64,000 bases of DNA from Alphaproteobacteria bacterium (GTDB lineage: Bacteria > Pseudomonadota > Alphaproteobacteria > DSM-16000 > Inquilinaceae): the NCBI GenBank assembly GCA_028277405.1, contig JANQGH010000005.1, positions 1 through 64,000 of the forward strand. Reading direction: 5' to 3'. The notes beneath the pieces were generated by a model. That model did not search any database and was not told the origin of the DNA. It saw only the letters and a list, made by a program, of their open reading frames with translations. A program made the position numbers and the translations under genes. Positions 36,599 through 49,337 of this stretch are shown here, piece after piece. The first letter of the stretch is position 1; each line of letters begins with the position of its first letter.

Positions 36599-37879
36599 AT
36601 GGCTGATCTGACCAACGACTTCGTCGGCGTGAAGTCGCCGAACCCGTTCTGGCTGGCCTCCGCGCCGCCGACGGACAAGCAATACAATGTCGAGCGGGCG
36701 TTCCGCGCCGGCTGGGGCGGCGTGGTCTGGAAGACGCTGGGCGAGGACCCGCACATCGTCAACGTCTCGTCGCGGTACGGCGCGGTTTCGTACAACGGCA
36801 CCCGGGTCGCCGGCTTCAACAATATCGAGCTGATCACCGATCGGCCGCTGGACGTGAACTTGCGCGAGATCAAGCAGGTCAAGCGTGACTGGCCGGACCG
36901 CGCCATGATCGTCTCGCTGATGGTGCCTTGCGAGGAGGAAAACTGGAAGGCCATCCTGAAACGGGTGGAGGAGACCGAGGCGGACGCCATCGAGCTCAAT
37001 TTCGGCTGCCCGCATGGGATGAGCGAGCGCGGCATGGGCTCGGCGGTCGGCCAGGTGCCGGAATATGTCGAGATGGTCGCGCGCTGGTGCAAACAATACA
37101 GCCGCATGCCCGTGATCGTGAAGCTGACGCCCAACATCACCAACATCCTCGGCCCGGCGCGGGCGGCCAAACGCGGCGGGGCGGACGCGGTCAGCCTGAT
37201 CAACACCATCCAGTCGGTCGTCTCGATCGACCTCGACCTCATGGCGCCCACGCCCACGGTCGACGGCAAGGGCACCCATGGCGGCTATTGTGGCCCGGCG
37301 GTCAAGCCGATCGCGCTGCGCATGGTCGGCGAGATCGCCCGCGACCCGGAATGCGCCGGCATGGCCATTTCCGGCATCGGCGGCGTTTCCACATGGCGGG
37401 AGGCGGCCGAGTTCATCTCCATGGGCGCGGGCAATGTCCAGGTCTGCACCGCCGCCATGACCCACGGTTTCAAGATCGTCGAGGACATGGTCTCGGGCCT
37501 GAACAACTGGATGGACCGGAAAGCCTATCGCACGACGGCGGATTTCTATCGTGCCGCTGTGCCCAATTACGTCAATTGGGAACAGCTCAACATGAACTTC
37601 AAGACGATCGCCAAAATCGATCAGGATCTCTGCATCCAGTGCGGCAAGTGTTATGTGGCCTGCGAGGACACCTCGCATCAGTCAATCGCCGCGCTGCGCG
37701 ACGAGACCGGCAAGCGCCGCTACGAGATCATCGACGAGGAATGTGTCGGCTGTAACCTGTGCATGCATGTCTGCCCGGTAGACGACTGCATCACCATGAA
37801 CGCTGTCGACACGGGCAAGCCCTACGCCAACTGGACCACCCATCCCAACAACCCCATGCGGGTCGAGGCGGCCGAGTAG
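36599..37879 (+). CDS. preA: Dihydropyrimidine dehydrogenase catalytic subunit PreA
   Basis: The FMN-containing, dihydroorotate-dehydrogenase-like barrel that reduces uracil or thymine, with electrons from PreT. It has 426 residues: barrel motifs ELNFGCPHGMSERGMGSAVGQ and SLINTIQSVVSIDLD, then two C-terminal 4Fe-4S clusters (CIQCGKCYVACED and CVGCNLCMHVCP). In the active-site loop (GMGSAVGQ) a Val stands where mammalian DPD has its catalytic Cys; from memory this is usual for proteobacterial PreA. Start ATG with GGGGAGG at good spacing. The dihydropyrimidinase and beta-ureidopropionase genes do not follow. Confidence 0.94.
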   Translation: MADLTNDFVGVKSPNPFWLASAPPTDKQYNVERAFRAGWGGVVWKTLGEDPHIVNVSSRYGAVSYNGTRVAGFNNIELITDRPLDVNLREIKQVKRDWPDRAMIVSLMVPCEEENWKAILKRVEETEADAIELNFGCPHGMSERGMGSAVGQVPEYVEMVARWCKQYSRMPVIVKLTPNITNILGPARAAKRGGADAVSLINTIQSVVSIDLDLMAPTPTVDGKGTHGGYCGPAVKPIALRMVGEIARDPECAGMAISGIGGVSTWREAAEFISMGAGNVQVCTAAMTHGFKIVEDMVSGLNNWMDRKAYRTTADFYRAAVPNYVNWEQLNMNFKTIAKIDQDLCIQCGKCYVACEDTSHQSIAALRDETGKRRYEIIDEECVGCNLCMHVCPVDDCITMNAVDTGKPYANWTTHPNNPMRVEAAE

Positions 37880-37922
37880 AGGCGTCCAGCCTGGCGGCCG
37901 GGCACTGGCCTGCTACGGCCGC

Positions 37923-38708
37923 TCAGGGCCTCTGTTGCAGGGCGGTTTGGGCCTCCGACAGCAGGCTGTGCACCAGCCGATAGCTGCCGTCGACATAGCG
38001 GCGGACCCAGAAGCTGTCGAGATAGTGGTCCATCGAGCGGATCGCGGCGTAGGAGCCGATGTCGCCGATCCGGACGTTGAAGTAGAAGACGTGGGAAAAG
38101 CACGGATCGCCGTCCTGCGGCAGTCCGAACGCGCTGATCACATTGTAGTCGTAGCTGCGGATATCGAGTTGGGCGACCAGCGCCGGCAGATTGTCGCCAA
38201 GCTGGTCCAGCCGCTCGATCGTCGGCTGATATCTGCCTAATAGGGCGCTCAGGCCCGCAAAGGCGAGTTCCCGTTGCCACCCCTCCAGCCCGTCCATCGC
38301 GGTCTCGATCAGGTCGGACAAGGCTTCCGGATCGATGCGCTTCAGCAGGTCAACTGCGCCGATCGCACTGGCGTCGGACAGGTCGTGGTCGATGGCATAG
38401 CCCGGCCGATCTGAGGAAAGGTCGCCGCGAAAGGCGTTCTCCGCATAGGCGTAGTAGACGGTGGCCATCGCCACGGCCTCGGCCAGCGTCATGAAGGCGG
38501 CCGATTCGCGGCACCGGAGATCAAGATCATCGACGCCGAAAAACGTTATCGGCGTGCCGTTGTTCGACGGGTCTGGCCGCACCCAGTCCTGCGCCACCAG
38601 GTCCAGCGGATGGTCGAGAAAACCGGGTAAAGGCTGTTGAGCCCCGGCGCCCGTCAGGTGAAGGCCTGACAGGGTCGCCACCAAGGCCGCCATGCACCAG
38701 CGTGTCAC
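37923..38708 (-). CDS. Exported protein of unknown function
   Basis: A 261-residue protein with a signal peptide (GTG start; cleavage near GAGAQQPLPG). The mature part has a mostly helical middle (about 75-160) and conserved-looking patches: DDLDLRCRESAAFM, FSHVFYFNVRIGDIG, and SFWVRRYVDGSYRLV near the end. Three cysteines in the mature part. I recognise no family. It is on the opposite strand to preA, ends 43 bases from it, and lies 3' of a LysR gene on the same strand. No operon partner is clear; the link to the pyrimidine system is only proximity. Confidence 0.75.
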   Translation of the reverse strand: MTRWCMAALVATLSGLHLTGAGAQQPLPGFLDHPLDLVAQDWVRPDPSNNGTPITFFGVDDLDLRCRESAAFMTLAEAVAMATVYYAYAENAFRGDLSSDRPGYAIDHDLSDASAIGAVDLLKRIDPEALSDLIETAMDGLEGWQRELAFAGLSALLGRYQPTIERLDQLGDNLPALVAQLDIRSYDYNVISAFGLPQDGDPCFSHVFYFNVRIGDIGSYAAIRSMDHYLDSFWVRRYVDGSYRLVHSLLSEAQTALQQRP

Positions 38709-38748
38709 GATTGATAATCCACAGCCAACGCGCGCCGACGGCGTGCCG

Positions 38749-39639
38749 TCAGAATTTGGCCTCGGCGACCTTCTTGATCAGGAAGTCGCGGAACACCGAT
38801 ATCCGCTTCGAGTGGCGCAGCTCTTCGGCGTAGACGAAGTAGGCCTCGGCCTTAGGCCCGCTCACCTCCGGCAGCACCCGCACGATGTTCAGGTTCTCAT
38901 CGATCATGTAGTCGGGCAGGGCGGCCAGGCCCAGGCCGCTGCGCACCGCGCGATAGATGGCGTACTGGTTGTTGACCTCCAGGATCACGTTGCGCTCGCC
39001 CGGCTCCGGGTCGCCGACGGCGGTGATCCAGTTGATGTCGTGGATCGGCGGCCTGGTATCGTGGCCGTAGACGATCAGATCGTGGTTCTTCAGATCCTCG
39101 ACCGTCTGGGGGATGCCGCGACGCTTCAGATAGTCCACTGAGCCGTAGATGTGGAAGCGCACGGTCATCAGATGGCGCTGGATCAGGTCCGGCTGGCGCG
39201 GCTCCGTCATGCGCACGGCCACGTCGGCCTCGCGCATGCCCAGATCGAGTTCGCTGTCGTCGATCAGAAGGGACAGTTGAATGTCCGGGTACAGCGTCAG
39301 GAACTCGCGCGCCCGGGGCGTCAGCCAGGTCGAGCCGAAGGCGACCGTTGTCGTCACCCGCAACTGACCCGCCGCCTGTTTCTTGCTTTCGAGCAGCTGC
39401 GCTTCGGTGATCGACAGCTTGGCGAAGACCTCGTGGGCGGTCTTGTACAACAGCTCGCCCTGCTCGGTCAGGATCAGGCCGCGCGCGTGCCGGTGGAACA
39501 ACGGTACGTTCAGGCTCTCCTCGAGAGCACTGATTTGCCGGCTGACGGCCGACTGGCTGAGGTTCAGCCTTTCGCCCGCATGGGTGAAGCTGCCCGCCTC
39601 GGCCACGGCGTGAAACACGCGCAGCTTATCCCAATCCAT
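38749..39639 (-). CDS. LysR-family transcriptional regulator
   Basis: A LysR regulator of 296 residues counted from ATG 39639 (MDWDKLRVFHAVAEAG). The N-terminal helix-turn-helix reads SFTHAGERLNLSQSAVSRQISALE; the C-terminal half is a periplasmic-binding-like effector domain. An in-frame GTG lies 18 bases upstream but adds only MVARGR. In alphaproteobacteria such a gene is commonly found beside trxB, as here (trxB is upstream on the same strand, gap about 170 bases). Inducer and targets are unknown. Confidence 0.88.
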   Translation of the reverse strand: MDWDKLRVFHAVAEAGSFTHAGERLNLSQSAVSRQISALEESLNVPLFHRHARGLILTEQGELLYKTAHEVFAKLSITEAQLLESKKQAAGQLRVTTTVAFGSTWLTPRAREFLTLYPDIQLSLLIDDSELDLGMREADVAVRMTEPRQPDLIQRHLMTVRFHIYGSVDYLKRRGIPQTVEDLKNHDLIVYGHDTRPPIHDINWITAVGDPEPGERNVILEVNNQYAIYRAVRSGLGLAALPDYMIDENLNIVRVLPEVSGPKAEAYFVYAEELRHSKRISVFRDFLIKKVAEAKF

Positions 39640-39810
39640 GCGTCCGCGAGCGACCACTTTGCTTTGTTCCTCTCACAAGCCAACGGCCGGGTCGGAGCCC
39701 GCCGTGGCGTTCCACTTGTCCGTTGTTTGGCCCGGTCCGGGCCGTGAGCGACTATGTGTCCATTGTCGCCGTTTGGCGCGGCGAAGGCAATCGTCCTTGG
39801 GTGAATATAC

Positions 39811-40824
39811 CTATTCCGCGGCCTGACTGGGAGAGTCTTCCAACCCGTCCCGCCCGCCGATGCGCGGCGAAACGTCGGTAATCTCGTGTTCGGCCAGGAA
39901 TTTTTCCGCCTCCAGCGCGGCCATGCAGCCCATGCCGGCGGCCGTGACCGCCTGGCGATAGATCTTGTCCTTCACGTCGCCGGCGGCGAAGACGCCTGGA
40001 ATGTCGGTTGCGGTCGAATCGGGGGCGGTCAGGATGTAGCCGCCCTCATCCATCTCGACCTTGCCCTTGAACACGGCCGTGGCCGGGTCGTGGCCGATGG
40101 CGACAAACACGCCGTCGACGTCGATGTCGCTTGTTTCGCCGGTCTTGCTGTGGGCGAGCCGCACACCGGTGACGGCTGGCGGATCGCCGCCGCCGAGGAT
40201 CTCCTTCACCTGGTGATCCCAGATCACCTCGATCTTCGGGTTGGCGAACAGCCGGTTTTGCAGAATTTTTTCCGCGCGAAGCTGATCGCGGCGATGGACC
40301 AGCGTGACCTTGGTGGCGTGATTGGTCAGGAACAGCGCCTCTTCGACGGCCGAATTGCCGCCGCCGATCACCGCGACCTCCTTGCCGCGAAAGAAAAACC
40401 CGTCGCAGGTCGCACACGCGCTGACGCCCTGGCCCTGATATTTCTGCTCCGACGCCAGCCCCAGCCAGCGGGCCTGAGCGCCGGTGGCGATGATCACCGT
40501 GTCGGCGACATAGCGATCGCCGGAATCGGCCGTGCAGGTGAACGGGCGGGACGAAAAGTCCACATCCGTGATCACGTCGAACATCATGCGGGTGCCGACA
40601 TGCTCTGCCTGGCCCGCCATCTGTTCCATCAGCCACGGGCCTTGGATGACGTCGGCGAAACCCGGATAGTTCTCGACATCCGTCGTAATGGTCATCTGGC
40701 CGCCCGGTTGCAGACCCTGCACCAGGATCGGCTCTAGACTCGCCCGCGCGGCATAGATCGCGGCGGTGTAGCCGGCCGGGCCGGAGCCGATGATCAACAC
40801 CTTCGTACGATGGGTTTCTGGCAT
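39811..40824 (-). CDS. trxB: Thioredoxin reductase
   Basis: NADPH-dependent flavoenzyme keeping thioredoxin reduced, which would also supply the arsenate reductase above. 337 residues: FAD site IIGSGPAG (11-18), redox-active CATC (Cys137, Cys140), NADPH site IGGGNSA (153-159) and C-terminal GVFAAGDV. Start ATG 40824. Divergent from an Lrp-family gene across a 202-base gap, which holds a TTGCGCAA palindrome (40989-40996) but no promoter I can fix. Confidence 0.96.
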   Translation of the reverse strand: MPETHRTKVLIIGSGPAGYTAAIYAARASLEPILVQGLQPGGQMTITTDVENYPGFADVIQGPWLMEQMAGQAEHVGTRMMFDVITDVDFSSRPFTCTADSGDRYVADTVIIATGAQARWLGLASEQKYQGQGVSACATCDGFFFRGKEVAVIGGGNSAVEEALFLTNHATKVTLVHRRDQLRAEKILQNRLFANPKIEVIWDHQVKEILGGGDPPAVTGVRLAHSKTGETSDIDVDGVFVAIGHDPATAVFKGKVEMDEGGYILTAPDSTATDIPGVFAAGDVKDKIYRQAVTAAGMGCMAALEAEKFLAEHEITDVSPRIGGRDGLEDSPSQAAE

Positions 40825-41026
40825 GACATGTGCTTTCTGAATCGGCGCTGTCGAATGACGCCAATTTGACGGATCGCCACCCTAATCCCGCTCCGCGGCG
40901 GTTCACAAGGGCGCGCTTTCCAGATAGTCATGGCGCGCGGGTTTTGCTAGCCGTTGCCCCTTGTGCTGCCGCCCGCTCGGTAATATTTTTGCGCAATCCC
41001 CTATCAGATTGTTACGAGAAAACCCA

Positions 41027-41518
41027 ATGCGCCGCATCAAGCTTGACCGGATCGACCGCCGTATCCTTCGCGATCTGCAAAACAATGGTCGCATGACAAA
41101 CGTCGAACTGGCCAAGCGCGCGGGCATTTCCGCGCCCCCCTGCCTCAGGCGCGTGCGCGCCTTGGAGGAGGCCGGCTTCATCCGCGGCTATCACGCGGAC
41201 CTCAATCCCGAGGCCCTGGGGTTCGGTGTCACCGTGTTTGCCCAGGTCGGCCTGTCCAGCCAGGCCGAGGTCGACCTGAAGGCGTTCGAGGACCTGGTGA
41301 ACGAATGGCCGCTGGTCCGCGAGTGCCACATGCTGGCGGGCGAGATGGACTTCCTGTTGAAGGTCGTCGCCGAGGATTGGGACGCCTACCAGCGGTTCCT
41401 GACGACACAGCTCACCGCGGCGCCCAATGTCAGCCACGTGAAGTCGGCGCTCGCCATCCGCACCAGCAAGCTGCAGCCGGGCGTTCCCGTTGATGTCGAT
41501 GGGGCGGACGCCGGCTAA
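41027..41518 (+). CDS. Lrp/AsnC-family regulator
   Basis: A 163-residue regulator: N-terminal helix-turn-helix (RIDRRILRDLQNN, then LAKRAGISAPPCLRRVRALEEAGF) and a C-terminal RAM domain (MLAGEMDFLLKVVA). ATG 41027 is chosen; the frame is open 66 bases further upstream without homology or SD support. Similar in make-up to the hpd-linked regulator at 9926, but of the Lrp subgroup found next to trxB in alphaproteobacteria. Target unknown. Convergent with greA, 10 bases apart. Confidence 0.88.
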   Translation: MRRIKLDRIDRRILRDLQNNGRMTNVELAKRAGISAPPCLRRVRALEEAGFIRGYHADLNPEALGFGVTVFAQVGLSSQAEVDLKAFEDLVNEWPLVRECHMLAGEMDFLLKVVAEDWDAYQRFLTTQLTAAPNVSHVKSALAIRTSKLQPGVPVDVDGADAG

Positions 41519-41528
41519 CCGGCGCTAC

Positions 41529-42002
41529 TTAAACAAACCGAATCTGGACGATCTCGTAGCTTTTTGAGCCGCGCGGCGTGCTCACCTCAACCGATTCGCC
41601 GACGGCCTTGCCGATCAGCGAGCGGGCGAGGGGGGCCGTGATCGACAGCCGGCCGGACTTGATGTCGGATTCGTCCTGCCCGACGATCTGATACTCGGCC
41701 TCTTCGTCGGTGTCCTCGTCGGCCAGCCGGACGGTGGCGCCGAACTTCACGGCGTCGCCGGACAGCTTCGCCACGTCGATGACCTCGGCACGCGAGATCT
41801 TATCCTCCAGCTCCATGACCCGGCCTTCGATGAAGCTCTGCCGGTCCCGGGCGGCATGGTATTCCGCGTTTTCCGAAAGATCCCCGTGTTCGCGCGCCTC
41901 GGCGATCGCTTTGATGATCTCCGGCCGCGCGACGCTTTTCAGGTGCCTCAGCTCTTCGATCAGGCGGTCGTAACCGTCAGCCGTCATGGGTACCTTGTTC
42001 AT
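41529..42002 (-). CDS. greA: Transcription elongation factor GreA
   Basis: Rescues backtracked RNA polymerase by stimulating transcript cleavage. A 157-residue protein: N-terminal coiled coil with the acidic tip ([21 protein letters not shown]) and C-terminal FKBP-like domain ([20 protein letters not shown]). The ATG at 42002 has AGGA six bases upstream; the other ATG at 42008 sits directly on that SD. It is downstream of carB on the same strand, 159 bases apart, and might be cotranscribed with carAB. Confidence 0.95.
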   Translation of the reverse strand: MNKVPMTADGYDRLIEELRHLKSVARPEIIKAIAEAREHGDLSENAEYHAARDRQSFIEGRVMELEDKISRAEVIDVAKLSGDAVKFGATVRLADEDTDEEAEYQIVGQDESDIKSGRLSITAPLARSLIGKAVGESVEVSTPRGSKSYEIVQIRFV

Positions 42003-42161
42003 CAGCATTCCTGCCTAGTCGTTCACAACACTCAACGCGTCAATTACAGCTTCCATCGCAACGACCCGAGGTACAGATGCAATCACGCCCGGCCCCGGTC
42101 AGAGGGTCAGGCGTCAATGACGATCATCCCTGTCGCGCCGACGCCGAATCCAAAGCGGCCG

Positions 42162-45428
<3,267 letters not shown>

Positions 45429-45495
45429 GGGCGCTGTTTACCGGGGCTCGGGCTGACCGGGGCTGATTTGGGGCGGCTTTATAGTGAGGTCCGGC

Positions 45496-46659
45496 CTAGC
45501 CGTCCATCAGCGACACGAATCGCTGGAAAAGGTAATGGCTGTCGTGGGGGCCGGGCGACGCTTCGGGATGGTACTGGACGGAAAACACTGGCCGGTCCTT
45601 CAACCGTATGCCCTCGTTGGTGCCGTCGAACAGGCTGACATGGGTGGCCTCGACCGTTTCCGGCAGGCTTTCGGTCACGACCTTGAAGCCGTGGTTCTGG
45701 CTGGTGATTTCGACCTTGCCCGTGGTCAGGTCCTTCACCGGGTGGTTGGCGCCGCGATGGCCCTGGTCCATCTTTTCCGTCCGACCGCCCAGCGCCAGCG
45801 TCAAAAGCTGGTGGCCCAGGCAGATGCCGAACAGCGGCTTGCCGGTCTCCAGAAGGGCGCGAATCGTCGGCACGGCGTACTCACCCGTCGCCGCCGGATC
45901 GCCGGGGCCGTTGGCCAGAAAGATGCCGTCCGGCTCGTGGCCCAGGATATCCTCGGCCGTTGCCGTTGCCGGCACGACGGTCACCGCGCAGCCGGCACTG
46001 GCCAAGCAGCGCAGAATGTTGCGCTTGGCGCCGTAGTCGACCGCGACGACCTTGTGCCGGGGATTGTCCAATTGGCCGTAGCCCTTGCCCAATTCCCAGC
46101 GCGTCTGATCCCAGCGATAGGTCTGCCGGCAACTGACCTCGATGGCGAGATCCATGCCTTCCAGTCCGGGCCATTCGCGGGCCTGTTCGATCATGGCGGG
46201 CACGTCGAAGACGCCGTCGGGCGCATGGGCGATCACGCCGCTGGGTGCCCCGGCGTCGCGAATTCGGCGTGTCAGCCGCCTGGTGTCGATCCCCGCCAGG
46301 CCAACCAGATCGTTCGACAACAGCCAATCGTTGAAGCCGCGACTGGCGCGCCAGTTGGACGGGCCGGTGATGTCGGCGCGCAGCACGAGCCCCCGGGCGG
46401 CCGGGGTCGTGGTCTCCACATCCTCCGTGTTCGCGCCGACATTGCCGATATGGGGAAACGTGAAGGTGATGATCTGGCCGGCATAGGACGGGTCGGTCAT
46501 CACCTCTTGATAGCCGGTCAGCGAGGTATTGAAGCAGACCTCGCCCACCGCCGAACCGGGCGCACCGATGCCCTTGCCCCACAGAACTTCGCCGCTGGCC
46601 AGGGCAAGCGCACCCGTGGCGCCTTTGGGCGGGGCAGGCGGATTTTTCTCAGGCGGCAT
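45496..46659 (-). CDS. carA: Carbamoyl-phosphate synthase small (glutaminase) subunit
   Basis: Hydrolyses glutamine and channels ammonia to CarB. 387 residues from ATG 46659: N-terminal CarA domain (GEVCFNTSLTGYQEV) and a class I amidotransferase domain with the nucleophile loop FGICLGHQLL and the SVQYHPEASPGPHD region with the catalytic His and Glu. The frame stays open for 41 codons upstream, but these lack homology. The gap to yqeY (46660-46882) is AT-rich and must hold both promoters. Confidence 0.96.
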   Translation of the reverse strand: MPPEKNPPAPPKGATGALALASGEVLWGKGIGAPGSAVGEVCFNTSLTGYQEVMTDPSYAGQIITFTFPHIGNVGANTEDVETTTPAARGLVLRADITGPSNWRASRGFNDWLLSNDLVGLAGIDTRRLTRRIRDAGAPSGVIAHAPDGVFDVPAMIEQAREWPGLEGMDLAIEVSCRQTYRWDQTRWELGKGYGQLDNPRHKVVAVDYGAKRNILRCLASAGCAVTVVPATATAEDILGHEPDGIFLANGPGDPAATGEYAVPTIRALLETGKPLFGICLGHQLLTLALGGRTEKMDQGHRGANHPVKDLTTGKVEITSQNHGFKVVTESLPETVEATHVSLFDGTNEGIRLKDRPVFSVQYHPEASPGPHDSHYLFQRFVSLMDG

Positions 46660-46882
46660 GGCGGCTCGCGGAAAGCTTAACGGAAACAGGCGTTTGATTG
46701 GGGACCGCAATAAACCAGGAAGGCGGCGAATGCGGAAGAGGATTCGTCCAAGTGCCAGTTGCACCTTGTGCAATCCACCCATGACGCTTAGATATGTGAG
46801 GGGATTTGAACTGAAAATCGTTATAAATCAATAACTTATATCTCTTCGTCTGAAGCCGGGAAGAGTGGAGCTTGTCGTCACC

Positions 46883-47338
46883 ATGATCAGACAGAGGCTG
46901 AACGAATCGCTGAAAGAGGCCATGCGGGCCAAGGACACGGTCGGCGTATCCACCGTTCGGCTGATCCTTGCCGCCCTGAAGGACCGCGATATCGCCGCCC
47001 GATCCAAAGGCAACACCGACGGCATCACCGATGACGAGGTGCTGGGCCTGCTGCAAACAATGGTCAAGCAGCGCCGAGAAAGCATCGACCTTTACGAAAA
47101 GGGCGGTCGCTTGGACCTGGCCGAGCAGGAACGGGCCGAGATTGGCGTTTTGCAGCGCTTTTTGCCGGCCCAGATGGACGAGCAGGCGATCCGCTCGGCC
47201 GTCGATACGGTGATCCGCGAACAGTCCGCGACCAGCCTGAAGGATATGGGCCGGATCATGTCGACCCTGCGCGACAAGTATGCCGGCCGCATGGATTTCG
47301 GCAGGGCCAGCGGCTTTGTGAAGTCGGCCTTGAGCTGA
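46883..47338 (+). CDS. YqeY/GatB-like domain protein
   Basis: A 151-residue protein of the YqeY family, a domain shared with the C-terminus of GatB (Asp/Glu-tRNA amidotransferase). The pattern is LNESLKEAMRAKD, TVRLILAALKDRDI, then ERAEIGVLQRFLPAQM. Almost always next to dnaG and rpoD in alphaproteobacteria. It may help tRNA-dependent amidation but its role is unproven. The ATG at 46883 is preferred to an in-frame GTG 18 bases earlier. dnaG starts 16 bases after its stop. Confidence 0.9.
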   Translation: MIRQRLNESLKEAMRAKDTVGVSTVRLILAALKDRDIAARSKGNTDGITDDEVLGLLQTMVKQRRESIDLYEKGGRLDLAEQERAEIGVLQRFLPAQMDEQAIRSAVDTVIREQSATSLKDMGRIMSTLRDKYAGRMDFGRASGFVKSALS

Positions 47339-47354
47339 CCCGGCCGGCCCGGCC

Positions 47355-49145
47355 GTGACCCTGCCCCCCGCCTTTCTGGATGAGCTTCGCACCCGGCTGC
47401 CGGTATCGGAGATTGTCGGCCAGCGGGTGCGCCTGACCCGCGCGGGACGGGAACACAAGGGCCTCTGCCCGTTTCACAAGGAAAAGACCCCCAGCTTCAC
47501 CGTCAATGACGACAAGGGGTTTTTCCACTGTTTCGGCTGTGGCGCCCATGGCGACATCATCGGCTTCGTCATGCAGCACGACCATCTGGCGTTCATGGAC
47601 GCGGTCGAACAGTTGGCCAGCCAGGCCGGGATGCAGGTGCCGGCGCCCGACCCAAGGGCGACGGCCGAGGCGGAGCGGCGCAAGGGCCTGCACGATCTGG
47701 TCGAAAGCGCCTGCGCTTTCTTTCAAGACGCGCTTGAGGCGCCGCCGGGGCGGTCGGCCCGGGACTATCTGCGCGGCCGCGGTCTCGATGGCGAAACCGC
47801 CCGGCGGTTCCGGCTCGGCTACGCGCCGGCGGAGTCCGGGGCGCTGATCAAGCATCTGAAGGATGCCGGGTACGAGGACGCGGCTATCGAGGCGGTTGGC
47901 CTGTCGCGGCGGCCAGACGACGGCAGGGCGCCCTATTCTTTCTTCAGAAACCGGCTGATGTTCCCTGTCTCGGATCGGCGCGACCGGGTCGTCGCCTTTG
48001 GCGGCCGGCTGCTTGACGGTGACGGGCCCAAATACATCAACAGCCCCGACAGCCCGATCTTTCACAAGGGCCAGATGCTGTATGGCCTGGCCCGCGCCAA
48101 CAAGGCGGCGGGGCGCGGCCACGGCGTCATCGTCGCCGAGGGCTACATGGACGTCATCGCCCTGGTGCGTGCCGGGTTCGAGGGCGCGGTCGCACCCCTA
48201 GGCACGGCCGTGACCGAAGACCAGCTACGGCTGCTCTGGCGGCTGACGGATACGCCGACCCTCTGTTTCGACGGTGACGAGGCCGGGCGACGGGCTGCGT
48301 GGCGCGCGATTGAGCGCCTGCTGCCGATGCTGCAGCCGGACAAGACTTCGCGCATCGCCTTCCTGCCCGACGGCGAGGACCCGGACAGCCTGATCGCCGC
48401 CCAAGGCCGGCAGGCGATGAAAGATGTCTTGGGCGCGACGGTGACGGTCGCCGATCTGGTCTGGCGCCAGGAACTTACCGCTCATGCGCTGGAAACGCCT
48501 GAAGGCCGGGCGGGCCTGCGCGCCGGCCTGAACCGCCAGGCCGACCGTATCGGCGACCAGACGGTCCGGGACTATTACAGGAAGGATTTTGCCGCGAGGC
48601 TGGAGGAGAAGTTCCCCTGGCGGCCGGGTGGGCGTCGGCACTCGAACGCCAGGTCACCAACCGGCCTAAGCGGTGCGCGGCCCCGCCGGCCACGGTCGGC
48701 TGATCTCAACCTAGCGAAGGTCCTGCTCGCGACGATCTTGGGTCACCCGGCTCTGTTCGCCGAGGTCGAAGAGGAACTGGCAGAGACTCGCATTCCAGAT
48801 CGCTCACTCGATGCTCTACGAGGCGACATCATTTTGTCACTATCGACCGATCCCACGCTTGATTCCAATGGATTAAGCGCCCACTTGACTGCGCACGGTC
48901 ACGAGTCGGTGGTCTCGAGGCTTATGTCGGATGATAGGGTCAAGCCGGTTTTGTCGGCGACTCTTGAAGAGGCGCGGGCAAAATGGGCCGATTACTTTGC
49001 CCATCGAGGTCATGAGCGAGCCAGGGCCGACCATCGGCGGGCATGGACAGACGCGACGCGACACGAAACCCAGGAGAGTCGTGATCGGGCCAAGCAGTTG
49101 GGGGCAATAGTGGCGCGTCGTCCTGAAAACCTCGATGACCCATAG
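47355..49145 (+). CDS. dnaG: DNA primase
   Basis: Makes RNA primers for replication. 596 residues: N-terminal zinc domain (GLCPFHKEKTPSF and FHCFGCGAHGD), a core with the TOPRIM residues (VIVAEGYMDVIAL, FDGDEAGRRA) and a C-terminal helicase-binding domain. The GTG at 47355 is the natural start (TLPPAFLDELR matches the family N-terminus). From about 48700 to the stop the codon usage changes to less GC-rich codons, which marks the C-terminal domain as less conserved or of different origin. Part of the yqeY-dnaG-rpoD macromolecular synthesis cluster. Confidence 0.96.
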   Translation: MTLPPAFLDELRTRLPVSEIVGQRVRLTRAGREHKGLCPFHKEKTPSFTVNDDKGFFHCFGCGAHGDIIGFVMQHDHLAFMDAVEQLASQAGMQVPAPDPRATAEAERRKGLHDLVESACAFFQDALEAPPGRSARDYLRGRGLDGETARRFRLGYAPAESGALIKHLKDAGYEDAAIEAVGLSRRPDDGRAPYSFFRNRLMFPVSDRRDRVVAFGGRLLDGDGPKYINSPDSPIFHKGQMLYGLARANKAAGRGHGVIVAEGYMDVIALVRAGFEGAVAPLGTAVTEDQLRLLWRLTDTPTLCFDGDEAGRRAAWRAIERLLPMLQPDKTSRIAFLPDGEDPDSLIAAQGRQAMKDVLGATVTVADLVWRQELTAHALETPEGRAGLRAGLNRQADRIGDQTVRDYYRKDFAARLEEKFPWRPGGRRHSNARSPTGLSGARPRRPRSADLNLAKVLLATILGHPALFAEVEEELAETRIPDRSLDALRGDIILSLSTDPTLDSNGLSAHLTAHGHESVVSRLMSDDRVKPVLSATLEEARAKWADYFAHRGHERARADHRRAWTDATRHETQESRDRAKQLGAIVARRPENLDDP

Positions 49146-49337
49146 GGTTAAGAGCCACGTTGATGCTCCAGCGCAGGGCTTTCGGGATGAAGGGCTAGTA
49201 ACCATGCGCCGAACAGGGTATTGAGGCCGATTGCGCCGGATGTCAGGGCCGACGCAAGCGGCGAAACGAAGTTGATTTGGGCCAAGACGCTCCGACCAAG
49301 AGCGCGCTCGACAAGCGAATGAAGGGGTGACAGTCGC

